64,000 bases of DNA from Pararhodonellum marinum. GTDB taxonomy: Bacteria; Bacteroidota; Bacteroidia; Cytophagales; Cyclobacteriaceae. Of the stretch, positions 53,201-61,162 are shown piece after piece (position 1 is the stretch's first letter; each line of letters starts with the position of its first letter). The stretch covers positions 620,001 through 684,000 of the forward strand of contig NZ_JACEFJ010000001.1 in assembly GCF_015354735.1 (NCBI RefSeq), read 5' to 3'. The notes beneath the pieces were generated by a model. The model saw only the letters and a list, made by a program, of their open reading frames with translations, searched no databases and was not told the DNA's origin. The position numbers and the translations under genes were made by a program.

Positions 53201-55570
53201 ACGGTAGATGGTTCAAAAGTGAGTGAACAGAAAATCTATGAGTTTACCATGCCGAGCAATGATATCTCGCTGACGGCTGTTTTCAGACCATTGATTGCCC
53301 CAACGATTCAAATCACCTCCCCTGACCAAAATGCGGTGTTTGAAAGTGGAACACCGATCGTCATCAAGGTGATAGCAGAAGATGAAGATGGCAAAGTTTC
53401 TAAAGTGGATTTTTTCAGAGACAATACCTTAATAGGCTCATCCAATAATAGTCCATTTGATTTTGAGTGGAAAAATGCTCCAAATGGTAAATTTGCTTTG
53501 ACAGCCAAAGCCATGGATGATGATGGATTGGTTACTACATCCAATCAGGTGGAAATAGAAATAAACGGGACCAATATAGCTCCGGAGGTAAGCATCACAT
53601 CACCTGTCCATCTTTCGGATTTTGAACAAAATGCTGACATCGAGATCAAAGTGGATGCTTCTGATCCGGATGGGGAAGTGACCCAAGTGGAATTTTATCG
53701 AGGCAATACCCTCCTCGGAACGGTCAGCAGCAAGCCTTACACCTATGTTTGGAAAAACGTACCCGCAGGTGACCATGCTTTGACAGCCAAGGCTTTTGAT
53801 GACAAAGGGCTGAGTAAAGTATCTGAAGCCGTACAGATCAAAGTCAATGGACCCAATCAGGCTCCCGCGGTCAAAATCACTTCGCCGGCCAACTTGGCCA
53901 GATTCGCTCAAAACGCGGATATCGAAATCAAAGTGGATGCCTCTGATCCGGATGGGGAAGTGACCAAAGTGGAATTTTATAGCGGCAATACCCTCCTCGG
54001 AACGGTCAGCAGCAAGCCTTACACTTATGTTTGGAAAAACGTACCCGCAGGTGACCATGCTTTGACAGCCAAGGCTTTTGATGACAAAGGGCTGAGAAAA
54101 ATATCTGAAGCCGTACAGATCAAAGTCAATGGACCCAATCAGGCTCCCGCGGTCAAGATCACTTCGCCGGCCAACTTGGCCAGTTTCGCTCAAAACGCGG
54201 ATATCGAAATCAAAGTGGATGCCTCTGATCCGGATGGGGAAGTGACCAAAGTGGAATTTTATAGCGGCAATACCCTCCTCGGAACGGTCAGCAGCAAGCC
54301 TTACACCTATGTTTGGAAAAACGTACCCACAGGTGACCATGCTTTGACAGCCAAGGCCTTTGATGACAAAGGGCTGAGTAAAATATCTGAAGCCGTACAG
54401 ATCAAAGTCAATGGACCCAATCAGGCTCCCGTGGTCAAGATCACTTCGCCGGCCAACTTGGCCAGTTTCGCTCAAAACGCGGATATCGAAATCAAAGTGG
54501 ACGCCTCTGATCCGGATGGGGAGGTAGCTAAAGTAGAATTTTACAGAGGGAATACACTTCTTGGGACTGTCAGCAATAAGCCCTTTACCTTTGTATGGAA
54601 AAATGTACCGGCAGGCAATTACTCATTGTCAGCCAAAGCTTTTGATGATAAAGGGCTAAGTAGAACATCGACTGTAATAAACATAGTTGTAAATGCTGCA
54701 AATGTGGCACCTTCAATTCAAATCATATCCCCCACCAATCTCATGCAGTTTCAAGCCCCTACCGATGTGGAAATAAAAGTGGAGGCCAATGATTCAGATG
54801 GAAAAGTGAGTAAAGTGGAGTTTTTTAGGGGGAACACCCTTTTGGGCACATCGTCCAACGAACCCTTCACCTTCGTTTGGAAAGATGCACCTGTTGGTTC
54901 CCATTCTTTGACAGCCAAAGCCACTGATGACAAAGGTTTGAGCAAAAGTTCTACTGTCGTCAACATCACTGTGGTGGCTGCTGAAGAAATTATTCCTCCT
55001 TCAGTGCCTCAGACACCTCAGGTGATTGAGAATGAGCCTCCCTTGATCTGGTTTACAGCACCTGGCAATGAGGATGAGTTTGAAGCCGGAACCAATGTTA
55101 CCTTAGAAGTGGAGGCATTTGATCCCGATGGAGAAGTGGTAAAGGTAGATTATTACTTTGGTGATCAATTCCTGGGAAGTAATGGAATAGCTCCCTTCGA
55201 ATTTGTCTGGGAAGATATTCCGGTAGGGACCCATTCAGTCACCGCTATAGCAACGGACAATGACGGAGCAGAAACCAAATCTGAAGCGTTGATTATTCAT
55301 GGTTTGGAAAAGGAAGCTCTCATTGTAATAAAAATAGGACCCAATCCGGCTGAGAATGAGTTAAAAGTGTTTATCGAGGGATTGCCGGAGGATCAGGAAA
55401 TGGAGGTTTATGTTATTTCCTTGCAGGGAAATATTGAAATCAGCTTTGACGCCAACACGACTGATACGGTGTTGCCTATAGATATCCGAAGACTAAAGCC
55501 CGGGGCTTATGTACTGCGGTTGGTATCGGGAGATTTTAATTTTAGTACGAAGTTTATTAAAAAGCGGTAG
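50270..55570 (+). CDS. T9SS-exported right-handed beta-helix protein with Ig-like (Big_7-like) repeats
   Basis: The 1766-residue protein has a signal peptide (ending about residue 24), a right-handed beta-helix domain (~25-620; runs such as GNAIYAHADSHNHLIEFNEF and GIYLDDNSSGINIFRNSI), a carbohydrate-binding-like domain (~625-770), one Ig-like domain, one InlB-B-repeat-like domain (~925-1010), seven more Ig-like domains of PF17957/Big_7 pattern (DPDGEVTKVEFY...GNTLLGT) and a T9SS type A tail (PNPAENELKVFIEG...LKPGAYVLRLVSG). Three of the Ig units are 282 bp long and almost identical. The helix suggests a polysaccharide lyase or epimerase, but catalysis is inferred. Confidence 0.92.
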   Translation: MKTLVPKLLLLMIGLVLHQTIFAASYYFSDLSGNDSRSAAEAQNPDTPWKSIDKLNAIFNSLQPGDQILFKRGETFYGSIRMSKSGTNGAPIVFSAYGSGAKPIITSLVKLGDWKSMGNNIFESTDPRLGNDVTVLVFNGKPQEMGRFPNAKTGQNGYVTIKARNGNTSVTSDELSGAPNVTGGEVVIRKNHWVIDRHQITSHAGNTINYGGGGSNYQPANNFGFFVQNHFNTLDIQGEWYYNPNGKRMNVHFGGTTPNNADVRVSTLENLVSNTGNVSNVVFENLEFRGANRNAFYLTNTTRIAIKNCDIHFSGQHAIHSIVSNEMQVENNVITHSYNGGLFLQYNDVNTRIRGNKFDQTYMFQGMGRSGDLNGNAIYAHADSHNHLIEFNEFTQSGYQAIYFGGNNTIVRNNFVDGFCLVKDDGAGIYTYTGNSNTNYTNREISYNIVVNGPGAVAGTPYYFNGRPGQAEGIYLDDNSSGINIFRNSIANVANHGIFIHNARNLDIYDNTFYNANYQVAFAHDNLGNPIRNVTVRDNVFFAKLASQNLLFKRTNKDDMFQMGNLDRNRYVRPFDDGVSIVNSRNTGGSWVTQSYDLEGWKKASGKDQNSKGSPVILTPYEIKKITGNNQFANGTFNANLNGSYCYSPQNNCKTTWLNGKLDGGAIQVESPNTTNVIIGVGAVNKSKHYVLKLSAMSNKNANIQVFLRQSNAPYAALTPVSNLKLDTKRQELETVLSFPNTEANASIVFLTNDPGLTYWMDNIELREVDAALKNPDDYFLFEYNKTGSDKSVGLNGAYVDAFNNSYSGSVTIKPFQSVLLIRTSQEPGEDEAPLPSVEITSPQNKSDFDLAELIDITVDIKNDNGKIQKIDYFTDAKLIGTVNSKPYNFTWKNATSGVHFLIAKATLEGGKTVESEPVEIYVQEEIIDIVLFKVNLSALPADGGTVATNPGPTEVEAGQKVKVVADSKPGYAFEHWTVDGSKVSEQKIYEFTMPSNDISLTAVFRPLIAPTIQITSPDQNAVFESGTPIVIKVIAEDEDGKVSKVDFFRDNTLIGSSNNSPFDFEWKNAPNGKFALTAKAMDDDGLVTTSNQVEIEINGTNIAPEVSITSPVHLSDFEQNADIEIKVDASDPDGEVTQVEFYRGNTLLGTVSSKPYTYVWKNVPAGDHALTAKAFDDKGLSKVSEAVQIKVNGPNQAPAVKITSPANLARFAQNADIEIKVDASDPDGEVTKVEFYSGNTLLGTVSSKPYTYVWKNVPAGDHALTAKAFDDKGLRKISEAVQIKVNGPNQAPAVKITSPANLASFAQNADIEIKVDASDPDGEVTKVEFYSGNTLLGTVSSKPYTYVWKNVPTGDHALTAKAFDDKGLSKISEAVQIKVNGPNQAPVVKITSPANLASFAQNADIEIKVDASDPDGEVAKVEFYRGNTLLGTVSNKPFTFVWKNVPAGNYSLSAKAFDDKGLSRTSTVINIVVNAANVAPSIQIISPTNLMQFQAPTDVEIKVEANDSDGKVSKVEFFRGNTLLGTSSNEPFTFVWKDAPVGSHSLTAKATDDKGLSKSSTVVNITVVAAEEIIPPSVPQTPQVIENEPPLIWFTAPGNEDEFEAGTNVTLEVEAFDPDGEVVKVDYYFGDQFLGSNGIAPFEFVWEDIPVGTHSVTAIATDNDGAETKSEALIIHGLEKEALIVIKIGPNPAENELKVFIEGLPEDQEMEVYVISLQGNIEISFDANTTDTVLPIDIRRLKPGAYVLRLVSGDFNFSTKFIKKR
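53580..54700 (+). repeat. Near-identical 282-bp Ig-domain coding repeats
   Basis: Four consecutive Ig-like units start near 53580, 53862, 54144 and 54426, with a period of 282 bp (94 codons). The second and third units differ at only a few bases in long stretches (same CTCAAAACGCGGATATCGAA and GGCAATACCCTCCTCGGAAC strings). The first is divergent at its start and the fourth in its second half. This is a sign of recent duplication or gene conversion within the gene and a source of copy-number change. Confidence 0.93.
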
Positions 55571-55587
55571 CTAAAACTTGTAGCGCG

Positions 55588-55623
55588 GTGTGAAGGGGAG
55601 AGGCCGTGCCGCCCCTTTCACAC
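55588..55623 (+). terminator. Hairpin behind the beta-helix gene
   Basis: GTGTGAAGGGG pairs with CCCCTTTCACAC (one bulged T) around a GC-rich loop, 18 bp behind the stop at 55570. There is only a weak T-run after it (CCCTTT), so efficiency is uncertain. Confidence 0.6.
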
Positions 55624-55744
55624 TGCCCTTTAAAAATGAAGAATCATGTGGCAATCTACATTTTCTGAATACGGACATTGTAAAATGGAACATTTGCCGG
55701 CTAAGTATCGGAAAATCGCAAACCATTTAATCATACGCCCATAA

Positions 55745-56485
55745 TTAAAAAGCTGCTAAAACACCTACACTGCGTTTACCCGAAAGTTCGTGCATTTCTC
55801 CATTGACTTCCTGAAAAAAAACCAAGCCAAGTAAAATCAAAAAGACGGAAGCATCAGTTTCAGCATATGGCCTTGGTATAGTAATGGTTCCCAATGCAGA
55901 TAATGGGACAGATAGTAACTGGGTCTGACCCTTCAGATCCATGGTTTGGCCAGACATTTTTTGTTCATCATAAATGACTGAAACCATATCCAATCGGAAA
56001 TGACTGGCACCTTCCGGAACCGAACGAGGATTCAAAGACTGCATCCCGGAAAAGTCTACGTTCACATCTTGATGAGATGAATTTATATTTGGAAAGGCCT
56101 TAAGTTGACTTTTTATCCTGGTTGGCTCAAAATCAAATCCCTCCAAAAGGGATAAGTCACCTACACTGATTTTCCTTTCTCCATAGACACTTTGGCTGTC
56201 TGTCTGTAACACACGTTGTAGTTGTGCCGTTAACTTCCCGTGCAAACCGTGGTGTTTTCCCGGATTCATCAATCCCTTTGCAGCATGCACCACTTGAGAC
56301 GCCACTTTTGAGGCATGTCCAAACTCAGCACTGACTCTTCTTGAGTTCTCAAAGGCCTTCCCTTTTTTTAGCTTAGCTTTACTTGGTGCTCCTTTACTGC
56401 GAACATAGTATTTGCCTTTCATTTTGTAGAAGATCATATTGCCAATGGTCCCTTCCAATTGTAAACCTCCTGATTGCCTAGCCAT
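55745..56485 (-). CDS. Hypothetical protein, 246 aa
   Basis: I do not recognise this protein with confidence. The first ~90 residues are basic, with GTIGNMIFYKMKGKYYVRSKGAPSKAK and a helix-rich segment (SRRVSAEFGHASKVASQVVHAAK). The remaining part is mixed alpha/beta. The N-terminus resembles a group of Bacteroidota proteins of unknown role that start MARQSGG. No signal peptide is seen. ATG 56485 is used; the frame extends to 56518 without support. A direct-repeat and inverted-repeat element lies about 50-110 bp upstream. It interrupts the polysaccharide locus and may be regulatory or an insertion. Confidence 0.65.
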   Translation of the reverse strand: MARQSGGLQLEGTIGNMIFYKMKGKYYVRSKGAPSKAKLKKGKAFENSRRVSAEFGHASKVASQVVHAAKGLMNPGKHHGLHGKLTAQLQRVLQTDSQSVYGERKISVGDLSLLEGFDFEPTRIKSQLKAFPNINSSHQDVNVDFSGMQSLNPRSVPEGASHFRLDMVSVIYDEQKMSGQTMDLKGQTQLLSVPLSALGTITIPRPYAETDASVFLILLGLVFFQEVNGEMHELSGKRSVGVLAAF

Positions 56486-56536
56486 AACTGCTTGTTTTTT
56501 TATGTTTAAGATAAGCAATATAGCAAATTGATCGCT

Positions 56537-56597
56537 ATTAATAGGAATTTAACTCCGTATATAGTCGGTATTAACTCCGTATATACTCCCTATTAAT
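56537..56597. promoter_or_regulatory. Two 22-bp direct repeats enclosed by a 9-bp inverted repeat
   Basis: Two adjacent 22-bp units (56551-56572 and 56573-56594) both begin AACTCCGTATATA and differ at three positions. The inverted repeat ATTAATAGG (56537-56545) and CCTATTAAT (56589-56597) encloses them. It lies 52-112 bp upstream of the leftward gene starting at 56485, which fits an operator or iteron-like protein-binding site. The binding protein is unknown. Confidence 0.55.
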
Positions 56598-57054
56598 TTT
56601 ACCTACCAAATATAAATTTGAACCTTAAGAAGGTTTCTTCTAGCAATTAGTCTTAACTATAAAGAGAATGAGCCTTCTGATTTCTTTGAGCCTTACACAA
56701 AACCAAGGTAAGGATTTCCGAAAACAAAGTTATCCCAAATCATTTTTTGAAGAATGGCTGGAAAGGGTGATCAAACAACATCCTTCATGATTACCCAATT
56801 ATCATTTGGTAGGATTTGGACAGGTATCAGACCATTAGCAATGGGTGGCTGCTGCTGATCTATTGTTTGGAACTAGGAGGATTTGAATTCTTCACAGTAT
56901 TTTAATTCTCTGAGTCTCGAAAATTAACTTGAAAAAGTGAAGGAATTTAAAAGCGGGATTAAATTTACATGTATGTAAGCAATGATGCCAGTAAAATGGT
57001 AATTCAATAAAATTCTCGACTTTAAATTCTTTGTTTACAACAAAAAAAATTAAT

Positions 57055-57092
57055 AAAAAAGGAGGCCTTTCATTGTCAAGACCTCCATTTTT
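57055..57092 (-). terminator. Strong terminator at the 3' end of the polysaccharide operon
   Basis: GGAGG-CTT pairs with AAG-CCTCC (57061-57086) around a short loop. On the minus strand the stem is followed by a T-run that continues into a T-rich stretch; the plus strand also has six Ts. It follows the stop of the leftward glycosyltransferase gene at 57114. Confidence 0.85.
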
Positions 57093-57113
57093 TCTAGATA
57101 TTGTATGAAGAGC

Positions 57114-58220
57114 TTAATGGGAAATCTGTTTTTCTTTTTTGAGTAGCCTTTTAATGACCTCTCCCAAGTGATTGGCAAAATTTTGTGAGTTGTATTTTTC
57201 TCTGAATAAATTGTATGCATTTGCCCCCATTTTTTTAAGTGCTACTTCGTCATTTGCTACGCTTGAAATAGCTTTCACCCACCCTTCAACATCACCTTCT
57301 TTGATAAATTTCCCAATCCCTTCTTTTTCAAGGTCAATGTCAATGTTTTTGTTGGCAGTCATAAAAACAGGTTTCCCCATAGCCATACCTTCTACTAAGC
57401 TTGTCAATCCTACAGTACTTTCTTGAACCATTTTATAGGATACCAATATTGCCCTTGAATTATTGTATTCCTCCAATAATTGAGCATTGGTTAAATTCCC
57501 ATCTGAAATCACGGTCACATTGCTGGGTATTTCTACAGTTGGAATGTTTTTAGGGGTACAATAAATTTTCAAAGGAAAATCAATATGCCTGAAAGCTTCT
57601 ACCAAAGTGTCAAAATCCCGAGCAGTTTGACCATTGGTGATAAAAAATTGAGTTTCTTTCGGCGATTTAGCAGGGATGAATTTTTCATAAAATTCTACAT
57701 CTGCTCCCCATATGATATGCTCAGCTTTGTTATCAAGAAATTCCTTGTCCAGATTTAAGTTATCTGATACTGACTTCATGATATTTTTGCTTAAAAACAA
57801 AGTGGCATCATATGATTGAAAAAGTTTTTTTCCAATTTTCCTGACCAAACCCTTATTGGAATCGCTACCGATCAAAGGATAATGTATGCTTATAATTACA
57901 GGTTTTGAAATGAGCTTAAAGTATTTTAATAGTAAAAATAACTTGGTGGTGGCTGCACCATAGGGACCATACACAATATCTACTTTATTAATATGCTGTA
58001 GCGCTCTAATCTGAAGGTCCAAACGACTTATATTGAAAAAATCACCAATTTTATCAACCCATTTATATTTAGAAAACGGGATAAACACGTATTCGAACTC
58101 ACCGGTTCGTTCCAATTCTATTTTACCCCAAAGTTGTTGACTAGGTGTCAATCCCTTTTCCCAATTCTCATAATATTTTTCCAATGGATAATCATTGATA
58201 GCCAGTACTTTTATGCTCAT
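57114..58220 (-). CDS. Glycosyltransferase, GT4-like
   Basis: The 368-residue GT-B glycosyltransferase has an acceptor-side N-terminal domain (VDIVYGPYGAATTKLFLLLKYF) and a C-terminal donor domain with FFITNGQTARDFDTLVEAF and TVGLTSLVEGMAMGKPVFM, the GT4-type Glu region. A Lys-rich tail ends the protein. It is the last gene of the leftward exopolysaccharide operon that starts beyond the right edge of the window. Confidence 0.88.
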   Translation of the reverse strand: MSIKVLAINDYPLEKYYENWEKGLTPSQQLWGKIELERTGEFEYVFIPFSKYKWVDKIGDFFNISRLDLQIRALQHINKVDIVYGPYGAATTKLFLLLKYFKLISKPVIISIHYPLIGSDSNKGLVRKIGKKLFQSYDATLFLSKNIMKSVSDNLNLDKEFLDNKAEHIIWGADVEFYEKFIPAKSPKETQFFITNGQTARDFDTLVEAFRHIDFPLKIYCTPKNIPTVEIPSNVTVISDGNLTNAQLLEEYNNSRAILVSYKMVQESTVGLTSLVEGMAMGKPVFMTANKNIDIDLEKEGIGKFIKEGDVEGWVKAISSVANDEVALKKMGANAYNLFREKYNSQNFANHLGEVIKRLLKKEKQISH

Positions 58221-58325
58221 TTCTTTTAAGTTTATGGTTAAAAAAACCCTATTTAGGTAAAATGTTTGTTTTATTCCGATATAAATTAATAATAATTAAT
58301 TGATTACCATGAAGATATCTAAACT

Positions 58326-59519
58326 TTAAGTCATATAATCCCAAGTCCTTGTTTCATATTTTCCGTTCCAAAAGCTAAGAGCCAACTTTGCCAGAGGATT
58401 GGTATGGACTTTGGGAAGTTTTGAGATCGTTTGAAGGCATCTAGACACTTCACTACCCATATGGTTGTAATTCATCTCGGAAATAAGTTCAAAGGATCTT
58501 TTGCCCCAGGCTATTTTTTGCACGTCCTTGAGTGCTATAAATTCTGAAATTGCATTTGCTATTTCATCCACCCGGTAAGGATCAAAATGAATTCCATTTT
58601 CTCCTGATATTACAAGATTGTGAGCAGCATTGGCTTTTTTGCTTATTAAAATGGGCAAACTAGTTGCCATCGCTTCATTGATAACCAATCCCCAACTTTC
58701 AGATAGACTTGGTAAGATAAATGCTTTGGATTTATGAAGTAAATCAGCTATTTCATCACTGTTTTTCTTCCCCAGGAATTGGATGTCCTTCAAATGAAGG
58801 GCTTTCGCCAAAGCCAAAAGACTTTCATTTTCAAACCCGTCACCAACCAAAACAAGAGAATATCCTAAGTTTTTAGATTCTATCAATTTCCATGCTTTCA
58901 GTAGTCTGCTCAAATTCTTTACAGGAACCTGCCTTGCTACACAAATTAGCCAATTTTCTTTTTCATCCCATTCCAACTTTTTCACGAAGAAATCATTGTC
59001 CACACAATTAAAACCATAGAAGAATCGATTGCGATCTATGCCCAGTGAGGTATATTCTTTATCATACCAAGGGGTTGGCAGCAAGTAGGCATCTGCTTGC
59101 TCTATAAATCTTTTTTTAACAAAAGAAACCAAAAAATTGCGCTTGATTGAGGAATGAGTGGTATCATCAAAAAAAGCAATTTTTTTCTGGCGTTTTTTTG
59201 CCCACCGCAAGCCCAGGGCACCTGATTTGAATACTATTGGGCCTGTGATAAGCAGTTCAGGTTGCAATTTGTCCAAAGTAGAAAATATCTTGGCTCGAAT
59301 AACTGCATTTGAAAGCATTTTAGGATCATCTTCTGGAAAAAGACAATTCCACCATTCTTCATGAATAACAGTAGTATCAAAATCATAAGGGGAGCCTTTA
59401 CCAAATATTTCAATGACCTGGAAATCAATCTCTTGGTCTTCAAAATATTTCTTCAAAAAATAAAGGCGTCCTCTCCAATAACTTCTTAAATCAGTATGCA
59501 TCCAGACTACTTTTTTCAT
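58326..59519 (-). CDS. Glycosyltransferase, GT4 family
   Basis: The 397-residue GT-B enzyme starts VVWMHTDLRSYWRGRLYFLKKYF. In the donor domain it has VARQVPVKNLSRLLKAW and VLVGDGFENESL, then IQFLGKKNSDEIADLLHKSKAFILPSLSESWGLVINEAMA, a clean GT4 EX7E block, and HFDPYRVDEIANAI. The gene is in the same leftward run as its neighbours, with 105 bp before the GT4 gene at 57114. Sugar and acceptor are unknown. Confidence 0.92.
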   Translation of the reverse strand: MKKVVWMHTDLRSYWRGRLYFLKKYFEDQEIDFQVIEIFGKGSPYDFDTTVIHEEWWNCLFPEDDPKMLSNAVIRAKIFSTLDKLQPELLITGPIVFKSGALGLRWAKKRQKKIAFFDDTTHSSIKRNFLVSFVKKRFIEQADAYLLPTPWYDKEYTSLGIDRNRFFYGFNCVDNDFFVKKLEWDEKENWLICVARQVPVKNLSRLLKAWKLIESKNLGYSLVLVGDGFENESLLALAKALHLKDIQFLGKKNSDEIADLLHKSKAFILPSLSESWGLVINEAMATSLPILISKKANAAHNLVISGENGIHFDPYRVDEIANAISEFIALKDVQKIAWGKRSFELISEMNYNHMGSEVSRCLQTISKLPKVHTNPLAKLALSFWNGKYETRTWDYMT

Positions 59520-59576
59520 TTATTTTAGGTGTATGATGGGTTTTCAAGTTTAACCATTTGACATATGGTGCTATTT

Positions 59577-60296
59577 TTATTGGGATAGTAAGGTCATATC
59601 TTGCATAAAATCTGACTTTTCCCAAGCGTCTATCAAGTTTCCTTTTTCATCATGGTCTGGGTGAACCATGATCTCTACCCTTTTTTCCTCTAGTTTTGCT
59701 TTTCTGTCAATCCATGAACTTATCGTTTCAAAATAATCACTAAAAGCAACTTTGTTTTTTTTCATTACTCCATTAATGAATTGACGGTAAGCGAATTTTA
59801 AGCTGTTGCCTTCGTTGAAACTTTGTGCCAATCTCAATTTTATTTTTTCCCTTTTGGCGATTTTTAAGAATATTGGAAACAGTGTTGGCCATGTATGTAG
59901 GTGGTGGTGTGCATTGATGTGTTTGGGTTGAAAAAGATGGAGTTGCATTTTGTTTAACTGGGCATAGATTTCGGTTTCTATGTCTTTTTGAATATCAGTC
60001 TGAAAAGTTTTTACATTCCAGAATTTTTCTGAATTCCAACAGCCATTCTCCTTGAGATAGGGTTGATGGTTGAAATTGGATATGGGCTTTCCATCCATTA
60101 AATCAACATGAAGTCCTATTTCATCAAAATTCATCTCTTTTAGACGATCCACCGCTTCTTGAAAACCTGGAGTATTTACCATTAATGAGGCGCTGTTAAT
60201 GAATCCCTTTTCATAGCTACTCAAAATAGCTTCATTTACCCGACTATTTTGCCCAAGGTCATCCGCATTAACAACCAAGTTTCGAGGTATGGTCAT
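59577..60296 (-). CDS. ChbG/HpnK (YdjC-like) carbohydrate deacetylase
   Basis: The 239-residue protein has the YdjC-family metal and catalytic motifs: NADDLG (10-15), GLHVDL (61-66) and HINAHHHLH (126-134), with a C-terminal EIMVHPDHD block. Family enzymes remove acetyl groups from N-acetylated sugars such as chito-oligosaccharides or hopanoid-linked GlcNAc. In this locus it probably deacetylates a sugar of the exopolysaccharide or its lipid-linked precursor. It lies 10 bp from the GT2 gene at 60307, same direction. Confidence 0.9.
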   Translation of the reverse strand: MTIPRNLVVNADDLGQNSRVNEAILSSYEKGFINSASLMVNTPGFQEAVDRLKEMNFDEIGLHVDLMDGKPISNFNHQPYLKENGCWNSEKFWNVKTFQTDIQKDIETEIYAQLNKMQLHLFQPKHINAHHHLHTWPTLFPIFLKIAKREKIKLRLAQSFNEGNSLKFAYRQFINGVMKKNKVAFSDYFETISSWIDRKAKLEEKRVEIMVHPDHDEKGNLIDAWEKSDFMQDMTLLSQ

Positions 60297-60306
60297 CTTT
60301 GCTACT

Positions 60307-61161
60307 TTAAACTTTTTTAAATTTATCGTAAACAGTGGGGGCCAAGGTTTTTAACCAAAGCTTGAAGGTGGATGAAGGGATGTCTTTAGGAAAATGCGTT
60401 TTGATATAATACAAATATTCCTTGTAGGCAAGTCCCTTAGGGTTGTTTAAATAGGCCAGCCTTTCTTTCAATGAAGTTTGAGGTGATTTCCAATTGTTTC
60501 CATGATCGTTGGTACAAGTGCCGTGGATACCTGGTGAAGAAACCACATTAAAGCCGGCTTTTTTTGCCCTCAAGGTATAATCAAAATCCGCCAACATATG
60601 GGTGAATTTTTCTGATAGTATGCCGATTTTACTTACGATTTCCTTGGGTACCAGCATGAAATTGGCACAGCCCAAATCACAGTCCACATTGTGTTTTTCA
60701 TCATGGATCAAGTAAAATTGGGGTTTACCCTCTTTATGCAGCTTGTGGCCACCATAAGATACCTGCCCTGTTTTTGGGTCAATCGTGGCTCCGACGCTTA
60801 TGGTGGCAATTTGTGTTTTATCCAGGTGATTTTTATTGTCCCTAAGGATCCTTTCCACAGAATTGGGATACAGAAATGTATCGTCATTGACCAAAAGAAA
60901 AAAGTCAGGATCACATTCCAAAGCTTTGGTCCAGGTATTCCTCATTCCACCGGCCCAAAACAAGCTGCCTGTTCCATCAAAGAGGTGAACTTGTGGAAAT
61001 TGGGATTTTACTGCTTCTGCGGTACCATCCGTAGAATGATCATCCGTCAGGAATATTTCCAGTTCAACGTTTTCTGGCAGAATCTGTCCTACCAATGTTT
61101 CAAGACATTTCAGGGTCTTGTTTTTTCTGTTAAAAGAGGCGATGAGTACGGCGATTTTCAT
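60307..61161 (-). CDS. GT2 family glycosyltransferase
   Basis: The ~284-residue GT-A enzyme starts MKIAVLIASFNRKNKTLKCL. The donor motif is EIFLTDDHSTDGTAEAV, followed by a GSLFWAGGMRNTWTKALE segment, the metal motif VNDDTFL (like DxD) and the LADFDYTLRAKKAGF catalytic block. ATG 61161, one base after the upstream stop, is the best start; ATGs further upstream overlap the polymerase gene. Part of the polysaccharide operon. Confidence 0.92.
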   Translation of the reverse strand: MKIAVLIASFNRKNKTLKCLETLVGQILPENVELEIFLTDDHSTDGTAEAVKSQFPQVHLFDGTGSLFWAGGMRNTWTKALECDPDFFLLVNDDTFLYPNSVERILRDNKNHLDKTQIATISVGATIDPKTGQVSYGGHKLHKEGKPQFYLIHDEKHNVDCDLGCANFMLVPKEIVSKIGILSEKFTHMLADFDYTLRAKKAGFNVVSSPGIHGTCTNDHGNNWKSPQTSLKERLAYLNNPKGLAYKEYLYYIKTHFPKDIPSSTFKLWLKTLAPTVYDKFKKV

Positions 61162-61162
61162 A

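Larger units (their letters stand above)
56486..57113. other. Intergenic region with repeat element and a possible tiny ORF
   Basis: Besides the repeat element at 56537-56597 and the terminator at 57055-57092, this 628-bp region contains a 40-codon plus-strand frame at 56668-56790 (start ATGAGCCTT, with SYPKSFFEEWLERVIKQHPS at its end). Its codon composition looks protein-like, so it could be a remnant or a microprotein; I rate it low. The rest is unremarkable. Confidence 0.3.

Noticed and set aside
53600-54475. Long antisense open frame (291 codons) inside the Ig repeats
   Set aside because: It only exists because the near-identical repeats lack stops in that frame; the plus-strand gene is clearly coding.
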